NCBI GenBank assembly: GCA_021297895.1
Contig: JAJTHN010000005.1
Location: 1-64,000 of the forward strand
Length of the DNA: 64,000 nt
Direction of reading: 5' to 3'
Source of the DNA: Phycisphaeraceae bacterium
GTDB lineage: Bacteria; Planctomycetota; Phycisphaerae; Phycisphaerales; UBA1924
The position numbers and the translations under genes were made by a program. The notes below the pieces were generated by a model, which worked only from the letters and a program-made list of their open reading frames with translations, did no database searches and was not told where the DNA came from. Positions 34,729-43,698 of the stretch are shown here, one piece after another; within the stretch, counting starts at the first letter, position 1; every line of letters starts with the position of its first letter.

Positions 34729-36248
34729 CACAGGGCACCTCCGATCGACTCGCGGTCGTGGCCCGGGCTGAGCACCCAGGTGTCCTTGCTCCCGCCGCCC
34801 TGGGAGGAGTTGACGACCAGCGAGCCCTTCTTCAGGGCCACGCGTGTCAGACCGCCGGGGCAGATGACGACTTTGTCGACGCTGCCGGAGCAGATCACAT
34901 AGACGCGCAGGTCGACGTGGCGGGACTCGAGCGAGCCGTTGATGAAGCACGGAGCGTGGCTGAGGCTGATGGTGGGCTGGGCGATGTAGTTCCGGGGATC
35001 GGCGATGATGCGCTTGCGGAACTCTTCGCGCTGCTCGGTGGTGGCGTGCGGGCCGATGAGCATGCCGTAGCCGCCGCTCTCGCCCACGGCCTTGACGACC
35101 ATTTCGTGCAGGCGGTCGAGGACGAAGGCTCGGCTGTCGGCCTCTTCCATGAGATAGGTGTCGATGTTGGGCAGGATGGGGTCCTGCTTGAGGTAGAAGC
35201 GGATCAGGCGCGGAACGTACGCGTACACCGCCTTGTCGTCGGCGACGCCGTTGCCCACGGCGTTGGCGACGGCGACGTTTCCCATGCGGATCGCGGCGAA
35301 GAGCCCCGGCACGCCGAGCTGACTGTCACGCCGGAAGACCACGGGGTCGACGAAGTCGTCGTCGATGCGACGATAGATCACATCGACGCGGCGCAGGCCC
35401 TCGGTTGTGCGGCAGTAGACCACGCCCTCGTGCACGAGCAGGTCGCGGCCCTCGACGAGTTGGATGCCCATCTGCCGGGCCAGGAACGCGTGCTCGAAGT
35501 ACGCGCTGTTGAACACGCCGGGGGTCAGCAGCACGATGTGCGGGTCGGCGATGTCCGGGCGGGCCAGGGCCCGCAGGGCCGTCAGCAGCGACTGGGCGTA
35601 GTGGTCGATGGGCTGGATGCCCGCGGACTTGAAGACCGCCGGGAAGACACGCTTCATGACCTGGCGGTTGGCGAGCATGTACGACACGCCGGAGGGAACG
35701 CGCAGGTTGTCCTCCAGCACGGCGAATCGACCGTCGGGCATGCGGATGAGGTCGGAACCGCAGACGGTGACATAGACATCGCGCGGGACGTTCACGCCGC
35801 GCATCTCGCGGCGGAAGTGCTTGCAGGACCAGATGAGTTCGCGCGGGACGATTCCCTCGTCAAAGACGCGACCTTCGTGGTAGACGTCCTTGAGGAAGAG
35901 GTTGAGGGCGATGAGTCGCTGGGCCAGGCCGCGTTGAATGGTGTCCCATTCGTTGGCGGGAATCAGCCGCGGGAGCACGTCGTAGGGAAAGATCTTCTCG
36001 GTGCCGCGCTGGTCGCCATAGACGGTGAAGGTGATGCCCTGATGGAGGAACGACATGTCCGCGGCGGCCTGACGTCGGCGGAGTTCATCGGCTCCCAGGG
36101 CGCTGAGGGTCTGGTGGAGCCCCTGATAGTGCGGCCGAGGCAGACCCTGAATGTACATTTCGTCATACGCGCCCGGTGGGGCATCGGATGGGGGTTGGAG
36201 CAAGCCCGACGGAGACGACGGGAGCGACGCGGCGTGGGCTGAGGGCAT
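34728..36248 (-). CDS. Circularly permuted type 2 ATP-grasp protein
   Basis: A 506-residue amidoligase-like protein of the CP-ATP-grasp type 2 family (formerly DUF404/DUF407). Recognisable blocks: GITFTVYGDQRGTEKIFPYD, IPANEWDTIQRGLAQRL, DVYVTVCGSDLIRMPDGRF with VLEDNLRVPSGVSYMLANR (ATP-grasp core with the Glu-Asp-Asn metal site) and VKAVGESGGYGMLIGPHA. It is expected to form an amide or peptide bond at the cost of ATP; substrates are unknown. It leads a three-gene unit with the alpha-E and transglutaminase genes. Confidence 0.9.
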   Translation of the reverse strand: MPSAHAASLPSSPSGLLQPPSDAPPGAYDEMYIQGLPRPHYQGLHQTLSALGADELRRRQAAADMSFLHQGITFTVYGDQRGTEKIFPYDVLPRLIPANEWDTIQRGLAQRLIALNLFLKDVYHEGRVFDEGIVPRELIWSCKHFRREMRGVNVPRDVYVTVCGSDLIRMPDGRFAVLEDNLRVPSGVSYMLANRQVMKRVFPAVFKSAGIQPIDHYAQSLLTALRALARPDIADPHIVLLTPGVFNSAYFEHAFLARQMGIQLVEGRDLLVHEGVVYCRTTEGLRRVDVIYRRIDDDFVDPVVFRRDSQLGVPGLFAAIRMGNVAVANAVGNGVADDKAVYAYVPRLIRFYLKQDPILPNIDTYLMEEADSRAFVLDRLHEMVVKAVGESGGYGMLIGPHATTEQREEFRKRIIADPRNYIAQPTISLSHAPCFINGSLESRHVDLRVYVICSGSVDKVVICPGGLTRVALKKGSLVVNSSQGGGSKDTWVLSPGHDRESIGGAL

Positions 36249-36456
36249 AAGGATTCTGTTCGCAGGGGTTGCAGGGTCAGGGGTACGGTCCCGACGAAGA
36301 GGGAAGCCCCGGTGAAGGCGAGTATATCGAAATCTTGCTGGCGTGCGGAATCTTCAGAACATCCGGGTCGACTTGCGCATCGAATCCGGGGTAGTCTGGA
36401 GGCCGCGGTCGAAAAGCCCGCGGTGAGCAACACGGTCCCCGAGTGAAAGGAAGCGA

Positions 36457-37218
36457 ATGAAGTCCAAGGTGATGTCGATTCTTGCGGTTGCGGCGTTGGC
36501 TCTGCCGGTGAGCGGGCTGCTGGTCGTGGCGAGCCACGCGATGGCGCAGCAGGGCGACTCGCCCGCGAAGCGCGACCGCGGGAAGGACCGGGCCCAGGAG
36601 AAGGGTCGGTCGGGGAACGTGCGCGTCGGGTCGATGGCTCCGGACTTTTCGCTCAAGAACGCCGACGGCGAGACCGTCACGCTGTCGGAGCTCAAGGGCA
36701 ACGTCGTCATGATCGACTTCTGGGCCACGTGGTGCGGCCCGTGCATCGCGGCGATGCCGGCGGTGCAGAAGATGCACGAGGAGTACGAGAGCAAGGGCGT
36801 GAAGATCTACGGCATCAACACGTGGGAGCGCGGCGATGCGGTGAAGTTCAAGAAGGACAAGGGCTACACCTACGGCCTGCTGCTGGAGGGCGATGAGGTC
36901 GCCAAGCAGTACGGTGTGACCGGCATTCCGGCGTTCTTCATCATGGATCATGAGGGTCGGGTGATTTACACCGGCCAGGGCTTCAACGAGCGTGCGATCC
37001 GCCAGGCGCTGGATCGCGGCGTCGACCGGCTCGAGAAGTCGGGCAAGGCCCCGAAGACCGAGGACGGCGACAAGCCCAAGGACGAGAAGGGCAAGGACGG
37101 CGATAAGCCCAAGGACGAGAAGGGCAAGGACGGCGATAAGCCCAAGGACGGCGAGAAGCCGAAGGACAAGCCCAAGGATGCGCCGAAGGAAGCGCCCAAG
37201 GACAAGCCCAAGCCCTGA
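36457..37218 (+). CDS. Secreted thioredoxin-fold protein (TlpA-like) with Lys-rich tail
   Basis: A 253-residue exported thiol-disulfide oxidoreductase. Signal peptide at 1-30 (ends ASHAMAQ); a TlpA/ResA-type thioredoxin fold at about 55-190 with FSLKNADGETVTLSELKG, the active site DFWATWCGPCIAAMP and the cis-Pro segment VTGIPAFFIMDHEG. It likely reduces disulfides, for example of apocytochromes, outside the membrane. The last 60 residues are Lys/Asp/Gly/Pro repeats (GDKPKDEKGKD) encoded by a 33-bp tandem repeat. AAAGGAAG precedes the ATG. Confidence 0.9.
   Translation: MKSKVMSILAVAALALPVSGLLVVASHAMAQQGDSPAKRDRGKDRAQEKGRSGNVRVGSMAPDFSLKNADGETVTLSELKGNVVMIDFWATWCGPCIAAMPAVQKMHEEYESKGVKIYGINTWERGDAVKFKKDKGYTYGLLLEGDEVAKQYGVTGIPAFFIMDHEGRVIYTGQGFNERAIRQALDRGVDRLEKSGKAPKTEDGDKPKDEKGKDGDKPKDEKGKDGDKPKDGEKPKDKPKDAPKEAPKDKPKP
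37063..37150 (+). repeat. 33-bp tandem repeat in tlpA-like gene
   Basis: Units 37063-37095 and 37096-37128 differ at a single base; a third, partial unit runs to about 37150. It encodes DGDKPKDEKGK repeats and keeps frame, so copy number can vary without breaking the gene. Confidence 0.85.
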
Positions 37219-37262
37219 GCGATTACTCGGGTGGGGGTGTGGTGATCACGACCGTCTTCTCG

Positions 37263-37286
37263 CGCCCCCGCCTCTCGGCGGGGGCG
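37263..37286 (+). terminator. Hairpin after tlpA-like gene
   Basis: Perfect 10-bp GC stem cgcccccgcc-tctc-ggcgggggcg with only TGTCATT after it. A possible terminator or an RNA-stabilising hairpin between the two secreted-protein genes. Confidence 0.5.
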
Positions 37287-37345
37287 TGTCATTGATGAAC
37301 CCACGCGCGGGCCGAAGGGCGCGGAACCAACAGGAAGGATTGAGC

Positions 37346-38338
37346 ATGCGGCAGCGGGCACGATCGATCGCGGCGGTGGCGGGCGTGATGCTGGTGGTGA
37401 TGATGTCCGCGGCGGCGCAGGCGCGGCAGTCCGAACCCAGCGCCAAGCCCGACGGCAAGCCCGCATCGACGCCCGCGCCGTCGCCGGCACCGACCTCTTC
37501 TCCGACCCCTTCTCCGGCAACGACTCCGGCACCGGCACCGGCTCCGGCCGCGTCGCCTGCGGGGACGGAGCCGGCGGCTCTGCCCGCCGCGGAGGCGCTG
37601 CTGGAGCGATTCGTCGCGGCGACCGGTGGACGCGAACGTCATGCGCGTCTGGGTGCTCGGCTGAGCACCGGCGAGGTCGAGGTTGTCGGGCAGATCCGTG
37701 GCACTGTCACGATCCACCAGAAGGCCCCGGGCCAGATGATCGTGCGAACGGTGCTTGCACAACTGGGCACGATCGAGCAGGGCACCGACGGTGTGCGTGC
37801 CTGGGAGAAGACCGCGACGCGTCCGCCCCGGTTGCTGGAGGGCACCGAACTGGCGGCATTCCGGCGGCAGGCGGCGATGCACTGGGCGATGGAGCCCGGG
37901 GCTCTTTATCGCGAGATGCGCACCATCGGCCGCTCCCGGTTGGCGGACCGATCGCTGCTGGATGTTCGGTTGATCGCCACGGACGGCTCGGCGATGGTGG
38001 CGTCGTTCGATGAGCAGACGGGCCTACTGCTTGCGACCTCGTGGGATGTGCCGCGGCCGGACGGGCAGAAGATCGCTGTGCGCGTGACGTATGAGCGGTA
38101 CACGGCGGCGGATGGGGTGATGGTTCCGATGCGGATGACGACACTGGTGGACGGGCGCGCGATCAGCACGATGACGCTGGAGAAAGTCGAGCATCCGGCG
38201 ACGATGGATGACGGGATGTTCACGATGCCCGAGGATGTGCGGGCGTTGCTCGCTCCGGCGATGCCGGGTGCGGCCCCGGCGGGTGCTCCGGCAGGTGGCC
38301 CGGGGACCGGTCCGGCCCCAGGTTCGACGCCGAAGTGA
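37346..38338 (+). CDS. Secreted protein related to outer-membrane lipoprotein-sorting family
   Basis: A 330-residue exported protein. Signal peptide 1-30 (VAGVMLVVMMSAAAQA); a Pro/Ala/Thr-rich linker at about 35-75; then a domain beginning ALLERFVAATGGRERHARLG with VTIHQKAPGQMIVRT, GTIEQGTDGVRAWEK and SFDEQTGLLLATSWDVP. This pattern matches LolA-like/lipoprotein-sorting domains found in planctomycetes and acidobacteria, which form a half-open beta barrel for lipids. The tail is Gly/Ala/Pro-rich. Function is inferred only from fold resemblance. AGGAAGGAT lies 6 bp before ATG 37346. Confidence 0.65.
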   Translation: MRQRARSIAAVAGVMLVVMMSAAAQARQSEPSAKPDGKPASTPAPSPAPTSSPTPSPATTPAPAPAPAASPAGTEPAALPAAEALLERFVAATGGRERHARLGARLSTGEVEVVGQIRGTVTIHQKAPGQMIVRTVLAQLGTIEQGTDGVRAWEKTATRPPRLLEGTELAAFRRQAAMHWAMEPGALYREMRTIGRSRLADRSLLDVRLIATDGSAMVASFDEQTGLLLATSWDVPRPDGQKIAVRVTYERYTAADGVMVPMRMTTLVDGRAISTMTLEKVEHPATMDDGMFTMPEDVRALLAPAMPGAAPAGAPAGGPGTGPAPGSTPK

Positions 38339-38627
38339 TATTGGGCCGTTGGGTCGGCGGGTGATGCGTCCGAGAATGCGAGTGGCGGAACCGGCACGAG
38401 TGCGGGTCGTTCCGCGCTGCGCGGACGTTGCGTGGTGTCAAGGCGTGACGGTGGGTGCGGTTGTGTGGGGCGGTGTGCGCAAGTTCCCGAGCGCGGAGCG
38501 GCCGACGGCATCTTGCGGTGCTGAAGGTGTTCCCGCGGATCGATGAAACGGGGGCCGATCCAGCAGTGTCCGGATGGGCGTGTGCAGACGACGATCGGCG
38601 AGCAGGGACGTAGATCAGGAGAGACGC

Positions 38628-39059
38628 GTGAGCATTCCCGAGGCGGAGAAGTTCGAGGGTCGCCCGCTGGTTCTCGTCGCCGATGACGAGACGCATATCC
38701 GTCTGGTGGTGGTGTCGAAACTGCGTTCGGCGGGTGCGGAGGTGGTCGAGGCGCGGGATGGCGCCGAGGCGCTGGCGCGAGCGAGGGAGCGACGGCCGGA
38801 CCTGGTAATCACGGACCTGCAGATGCCGCATCTGAGCGGACTGGAACTGGCGCAGGCGCTCATGATCGATGCGAGGACATCGGGAGTGCCGGTGCTGATG
38901 CTGACGGCGCGCGGGTACTCGCTGAGCGATGATCAGATGCGCGGGGCGAGCATTCTGGAGCTTATGAGCAAGCCGTTCGGAGCACGGGAGTTGCTGCGTC
39001 GCGCGGTGCTTCTGCTCAAGCGTTCGACCAGCGGCGCAAGCAACTTGGAGGCGGCATGA
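38628..39059 (+). CDS. Single-domain response regulator
   Basis: A 143-residue receiver protein. Acidic pocket in LVLVADDETHIRLVV, phosphoacceptor Asp in PDLVITDLQMPHLSG, switch Thr in VPVLMLTARGYS and Lys in LMSKPFGARELL. There is no output domain. The stop overlaps the HD-GYP start (ATGA), so the pair acts together: the receiver probably regulates the phosphodiesterase. GTG 38628 follows AGGAGA by 5 bp; upstream in-frame ATG lacks a site. Confidence 0.88.
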   Translation: MSIPEAEKFEGRPLVLVADDETHIRLVVVSKLRSAGAEVVEARDGAEALARARERRPDLVITDLQMPHLSGLELAQALMIDARTSGVPVLMLTARGYSLSDDQMRGASILELMSKPFGARELLRRAVLLLKRSTSGASNLEAA

Positions 39060-40729
39060 ATATTCATCGGGTCGACCCGGTCGCGCTGCCGACGATCGCG
39101 GCGTTGCGGACGAGGTGTCTGGAACTGGGTCTGCCGGTATGGACGGTGAGTCCGACGGGCGAACTGGGACCGACGCCCGGCGATGACGTTTCGCTGGTCG
39201 GGTTTCTGGGCTCGCCGACGCTGCGCGGGCTGCTCGAGCCGATCGCCCGTGGCTGGAGCGCGGTCGACGAGCCGGTGCCGGTTTCGCCCGCGCGCGGCAT
39301 GTACGCGATCCCGATTCGCGCACAGCCGCTCGCGTCGGGCGGCCGCGGGGAGACGCTGCTGGTGCTGGCGCTCTCGCCGAGCTGTGTTGAAGAGGAGTGG
39401 TTCGAGGTTGTCAGCATGATGGGCGGGCTTGAGGTTCGCTCGGCGCAGCGTCTGGTCGAGCACCTTTGCCGGCATCGTCCCGAGGGCATCCCGGCGCTCC
39501 ACCGAGCGCTGGGCTGGATGATCGATGACCTGGCACGCGTGTGCGACGATCAGGTGACGATCTCCGGCTTTACGCGGCAACTGACCGAGGGTTTCGAGAC
39601 GATCGATGCGCTGTACTGCCTGGGTCGCTCGATGAACGTGCTGTCGCGTCCGAGGGAGTTTTTTGACAACGGCGTGTCGCGGCTGCACGCGTCGATGAGC
39701 TTCGGCTGGCTGGCGGCGTACTTCGCCTTCGAGCCCGATGCCGCGGCGGTTGCCGGCGATCGACTGCTGCACAGCGGCCCGCTGCCGGGCGATGCGGGCA
39801 CGATCGTGGCGGCGCTGCGCGGGATGCTGGCCAACGCGCCGCGTTCGGGCGCGCCGATGGTGACGACATCTGTCCCCGGGCTGGTGAGCGATTCTGGACA
39901 GTTGGTGGTGCTGCCCATCGTGCGCGGGGAGCGGCTGGTTGGCGCGGTGCTGGCGGGGGACAAGCGCGGCGAGGACCCGATCGTTTCCAGTTACGACACG
40001 CACCTGCTGGAAGCCGCGGGAGGGTACTTCGGGGCGTTCCTTGAGAACGCGATGCTGTACGCGCGTCAGCAGGCGATGTTCATGGGCACGCTCAGTGCGC
40101 TGACAAGCGCGATCGATGCGAAGGACCGCTACACCTGCGGTCATTCGTCGCGCGTGGCGTATCTGTCATCGCTGATCGCGCGTGCCGCGGGGCTCGGCGA
40201 GGACATGGCCGATCGACTCAACATCTGCGGGCTGGTGCACGACGTCGGCAAGATCGGCGTGCCCGAGGCGGTGCTGACCAAGCCGGGCAAGCTCTCGGAC
40301 GAGGAATTCGCGCTCATCAAGATGCACCCGGAGATCGGGCACCGAATCCTGCGCGACATCCCGATGCTCAGCGATGTGCTGCCGGGCGTGATGCATCACC
40401 ATGAGCGTTGGGATGGCCGCGGCTATCCGCATGGGCTCAAGGGTGAGCAGATCCCGCTGGTAGCGCGGATCGTCGGTCTGGCCGACACGTTCGATGCCAT
40501 GAGCAGCAGCAGGGCGTACCGCCCGGCGATGCCGCGGGAAAAGGTCATGGCCGAACTGGTGCGCAGCGCTGGCACGCAGCTCGATCCAACGCTGGTGCCG
40601 ATGTTCGTGACGCTGGACTTTGGTGCCTATGACCGGATGCTCTCTTCGGCGGCTCCGCAGCAGTCGACGCTGGATCTGACGCAGGGGAGCCCTGCCCCGT
40701 CGCTGCCGATCGACTCCGTTGCCGCCTGA
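39056..40729 (+). CDS. HD-GYP cyclic-di-GMP phosphodiesterase with GAF-like region
   Basis: A 557-residue signalling protein. Residues about 190-330 look like a GAF sensor domain (GFETIDALYCLGRSMNVL, then LVVLPIVRGERLVGAVLAGD). Residues about 345-520 are an HD-GYP domain: GHSSRVAYLSSLIARAAGL, ICGLVHDVGKIGVPEAV and HHHERWDGRGYPHGLKGEQI carry the His/Asp metal ligands and the GYP motif, so it should hydrolyse c-di-GMP. The first 190 residues are an unassigned sensor part. It is translationally coupled to the receiver gene and points towards the pseudopilin cluster, which ends convergently 52 bp away. Confidence 0.92.
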   Translation: MNIHRVDPVALPTIAALRTRCLELGLPVWTVSPTGELGPTPGDDVSLVGFLGSPTLRGLLEPIARGWSAVDEPVPVSPARGMYAIPIRAQPLASGGRGETLLVLALSPSCVEEEWFEVVSMMGGLEVRSAQRLVEHLCRHRPEGIPALHRALGWMIDDLARVCDDQVTISGFTRQLTEGFETIDALYCLGRSMNVLSRPREFFDNGVSRLHASMSFGWLAAYFAFEPDAAAVAGDRLLHSGPLPGDAGTIVAALRGMLANAPRSGAPMVTTSVPGLVSDSGQLVVLPIVRGERLVGAVLAGDKRGEDPIVSSYDTHLLEAAGGYFGAFLENAMLYARQQAMFMGTLSALTSAIDAKDRYTCGHSSRVAYLSSLIARAAGLGEDMADRLNICGLVHDVGKIGVPEAVLTKPGKLSDEEFALIKMHPEIGHRILRDIPMLSDVLPGVMHHHERWDGRGYPHGLKGEQIPLVARIVGLADTFDAMSSSRAYRPAMPREKVMAELVRSAGTQLDPTLVPMFVTLDFGAYDRMLSSAAPQQSTLDLTQGSPAPSLPIDSVAA

Positions 40730-40781
40730 CCGGCGGGCGGGGGCTCAACCCGGGCGGCCCCGGTCCATCACCATCGCCGGT

Positions 40782-42068
40782 CTACTTCACGTCCACCATG
40801 CGGAGCCACGATCCGGGTACCACGGCCATGACCATTCGATCACGGAAGCCCGGGGGCGGGAAGGTCAGGGTGTCAAGATAGCGACCGATCGTCAGCGTGC
40901 CGCGGACGCTCATGGTGGTTCCGGCGATCAGCGACCCCTGGAGTGCGAGGTTGGCATTGAACGTGATTGCGCCCGAGGCGTAGACCACGCCGGTGATGCC
41001 GCTGGTATAGGTATCGGTGTTCGTCAGATTGCTGAGTCCTTTGATGGGCGTGTGCTGGGGGTTGAAGTTCACCTTGCCATCCTCCTCGATCGCACGTCCA
41101 TCGAGACTGATCTGAAGCGGGCCATCGACGATGAGCGCCGGAAAGCCGGGAATCGCGGGCTCGAGCATGATGCCCTCCAGGAGCCTGGTATTGGGCCCGG
41201 GGTTCTGCAGGACGAGAGTCCCGACGATGCGAACATTGCGGATAATCAGAGAGGTTCCGGCACAATTGATGACGTAGACGCCGCGGCTGTTCGGGGCGAC
41301 GCCGAAGGGATTGCTGGTCGGCGTCAGGAGAAGGTCCTTGAAGTCGTTCCCGCCGATTGCCGCGCGTGGAATCTCCGTGGCGATCGCGGCGTAAGTGTTG
41401 ACGACACCGACCGGCATCGGCACCCAGGAGGCGAGGATACGCCGATCGGCGTGGAACGTGCTTCCGGTGATGAGCAGGCTCTCGGCATCGGCGAGGACAC
41501 TCGAGTCCCTGGCGTTGATGCTCATGTTCGATGCGATCGGCATCGTCGAAACGATGTCAGCATCGTCGATGCTCAGCGCCGCGCCGGCGTGAATGCCGCG
41601 CAGAAGAACGCCCATGGGCGTGTACTCCGGCCTGAGCCGCACGGCCATCGTCTGCCGAGCCTGGCCGACATCGGCGGTCGCGGCGAGATCGACCTGATCG
41701 GCGGCCCCCGTCATCGGATTCGTGCCTGTGGAATCCACCGCGCTCACGCTCACGCGACCAGGACCGAGGGAGAAGCTCACGAGCGAACCGGACGGACCTG
41801 TCCGGCTCCTCCAAGTCGGGAGCGAGTTGACAATCTGAACACCCGCTTCGATTCCCGAGAGCGCGAGCGAGCGTGCGTGCTCCGTATCCCCAACCATGGA
41901 CGCCGTGCGCCGCTGCGCCTGTGCGAGTGTCAGGCCGGTGACCGAGATTGCTGCCACGAGTGTCACGGTCGAGAGCACGATGAGGTAGACCGTCCCGTGC
42001 GCACAGCGCACGGAGCGTCGAGGCGCTCTTCGGCTGCTGCGGTCCCGTGATGACAAGAGCGAGTTCAT
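40782..42068 (-). CDS. GspK/PilX-like minor pseudopilin
   Basis: A 428-residue protein, last gene of the secretion cluster. A basic start is followed by one hydrophobic helix (VYLIVLSTVTLVAAISVTGL) and a stalk helix with QAQRRTASMVGDTEHARSLAL, the arrangement of GspK/PilX tip proteins; the classic G-F-x4-E cleavage site is not evident. The rest is a beta-rich periplasmic part containing a polymer-forming-like stretch (GVVYASGAITFNANLALQGS). It overlaps the upstream GspI-like gene by 4 bp. Position and topology, not sequence identity, support the assignment. Confidence 0.65.
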   Translation of the reverse strand: MNSLLSSRDRSSRRAPRRSVRCAHGTVYLIVLSTVTLVAAISVTGLTLAQAQRRTASMVGDTEHARSLALSGIEAGVQIVNSLPTWRSRTGPSGSLVSFSLGPGRVSVSAVDSTGTNPMTGAADQVDLAATADVGQARQTMAVRLRPEYTPMGVLLRGIHAGAALSIDDADIVSTMPIASNMSINARDSSVLADAESLLITGSTFHADRRILASWVPMPVGVVNTYAAIATEIPRAAIGGNDFKDLLLTPTSNPFGVAPNSRGVYVINCAGTSLIIRNVRIVGTLVLQNPGPNTRLLEGIMLEPAIPGFPALIVDGPLQISLDGRAIEEDGKVNFNPQHTPIKGLSNLTNTDTYTSGITGVVYASGAITFNANLALQGSLIAGTTMSVRGTLTIGRYLDTLTFPPPGFRDRMVMAVVPGSWLRMVDVK

Positions 42069-42643
42069 CGGGGTTGTTCATCGATGCTGTCAGTGGTCGT
42101 CATGGTGGTCGTCGCCCAGGACAGCGATGGCGGGTACATGATCGCCTCATCGTGACTCTCCGACCGGACCCGACGAAGCGTGATGACCGGGCGTGAATGG
42201 CGCAGAACGGAGATCTCGATGACCTTGAGCGCTCGTTCCGATGGCACCAGACCGCCGAGTTCCGGCGGGGTGAAGTATGCCACCCGTGTCGTGCGGCTCC
42301 AGCCGGTTCCCGCGGAGACGATGCTCGTTCCCCGGGCATCTCGCGGCGGCGATTCTTTCAGCCCGTTGTAGTCATCGACATCATCCCAGCCCGAGCGATT
42401 CGCCTGTGACCTCTCGGCGCTGCTCGGGCCAAGGTCCGCTTCTGCGTCGCTTCCTTCGAACGGATGCGACATGATCTCGGCCATCAGATCATGAGCCAGC
42501 CATTGGCCGAGCGCAGAGTCCGCGGTCTGTCTTTGGGTGCTGGCAACACGCCCGACCGCGTTGATCGCCGCCAGTCCAAGTCCGGCTACAACCACGATCG
42601 CCAGAAGCGCCTCGACCATCGATAGGCCCGCTGACTTTCTCAT
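42065..42643 (-). CDS. GspI/PilV-like minor pseudopilin
   Basis: A 192-residue prepilin. The N-terminus MRKSAGLSMVEALLAIVVVA has the prepilin peptidase site (cut after Gly, then LSMVE with Glu5) and the hydrophobic assembly helix; LGQWLAHDLMAEIMSHP is the typical segment after the helix in GspI/PilV proteins. It overlaps both neighbours by 4 bp, a translationally coupled set. It likely forms part of the pseudopilus tip. Confidence 0.8.
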   Translation of the reverse strand: MRKSAGLSMVEALLAIVVVAGLGLAAINAVGRVASTQRQTADSALGQWLAHDLMAEIMSHPFEGSDAEADLGPSSAERSQANRSGWDDVDDYNGLKESPPRDARGTSIVSAGTGWSRTTRVAYFTPPELGGLVPSERALKVIEISVLRHSRPVITLRRVRSESHDEAIMYPPSLSWATTTMTTTDSIDEQPR

Positions 42644-43698
42644 CTGATCACCGCCGGGCGGTTCGGTGAGGGCATGCTCGTCCGAAGCTCGCCGCCGAGC
42701 GTCGAGATCCGGACCTCGACGGCGACCACTTGATGCGACGGACTGGCTGCCGGTTGTTCGGAGATCACGCGGCCAAAGAGCTCAAAGACCATGCTCCGAT
42801 CGGCGGTGGCGATCCAGTTGTTCAGCGAAGCGCTGCCGGTGTAGAAGTCGGTCCCTGCCCGCTGCGAAGCGGACTCCACGAAGGCTCGCATCGATTCGAT
42901 GCCGCTGCGATGCGCCAGCATCAGCGAGATTCGCCGCGCATCATTGACCGAAAGAAGCGGCACACCCGTTACCGCCACCTCCAACCAACTGCCACTTGAG
43001 CTGAGCGACGACTCGTTCACTGTCGTGCTGAACAGAACCGTGGTTCCGATTGAGACCGCGCCCGACACGGTGCTGCGAAGCTGAACATCGGTCGAACCAT
43101 CGTTCGGGGGGCTTTGGCGGCCACGGATGCGGATGCGAGTTGGGACCCACCGGTGAGCGTCCGATGGAAACGAGAGCGGCACTGTTTGCGCGATGCTCGT
43201 CAGCGATGCCACCGTGAGTGTGCCGGTTGTTGCTGTCGAACCACCACTGGCCAGCAGAACTTCCGCGCCATTGCCGGCAGGCCCGGAGCTCAATGGCGTG
43301 CGGGACTCGAGAGCATAACTCATGTTCAGTGCGTCGACATTCGCGAGGACAATCTCGGCCGGATCCGTGTTCTGCTTCCGCGTCATCGAGTCGCCCGAGG
43401 TTCCGCCCCAGGCCCACGTAACGGTCTCGGACACATCATCGCCGGTGCGATCGGGCAGCGTCAGGACCAGCATCTGCGTCGTGGCCTTCTGGACGCCGAT
43501 GGCCTGCGAAATGTCATCGCTCAGCCGCGAGAGCGACCACGCCATGCGGGTGCGATCGTCGGCCAGCAGTGCCGAGCGCGAGCCGGGCAGCGCGCTGGTG
43601 CTGAGAACAAAGACGGAGCCGAGAGCGCCGACGATCACGGACGTCACGCCGAGCGTTACGGTGAGCTCGATCAGCGAGAAGCCGCGACGATCGATCAT
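42640..43698 (-). CDS. GspJ/PilW-like minor pseudopilin
   Basis: A 352-residue prepilin, MIDRRGFSLIELTVTLGVTS, with the cleavage site after Gly6 and Glu5 of the mature form. The domain after the helix (RTRMAWSLSRLSDDISQAIG) is like GspJ/PilW; the remaining beta-rich part is larger than in T2SS GspJ (about 200 aa). 4-bp overlaps on both sides. Confidence 0.8.
   Translation of the reverse strand: MIDRRGFSLIELTVTLGVTSVIVGALGSVFVLSTSALPGSRSALLADDRTRMAWSLSRLSDDISQAIGVQKATTQMLVLTLPDRTGDDVSETVTWAWGGTSGDSMTRKQNTDPAEIVLANVDALNMSYALESRTPLSSGPAGNGAEVLLASGGSTATTGTLTVASLTSIAQTVPLSFPSDAHRWVPTRIRIRGRQSPPNDGSTDVQLRSTVSGAVSIGTTVLFSTTVNESSLSSSGSWLEVAVTGVPLLSVNDARRISLMLAHRSGIESMRAFVESASQRAGTDFYTGSASLNNWIATADRSMVFELFGRVISEQPAASPSHQVVAVEVRISTLGGELRTSMPSPNRPAVIR

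Noticed and set aside
34719-36242. A 507-codon plus-strand frame opposite the ATP-grasp gene
   Set aside because: Val/Asp/His-rich with no domains; antisense artefact.
37063-37150. Tandem repeats considered as a CRISPR array
   Set aside because: Units are contiguous, have no spacers and are in frame within a gene; the same holds for the rlmN repeat.
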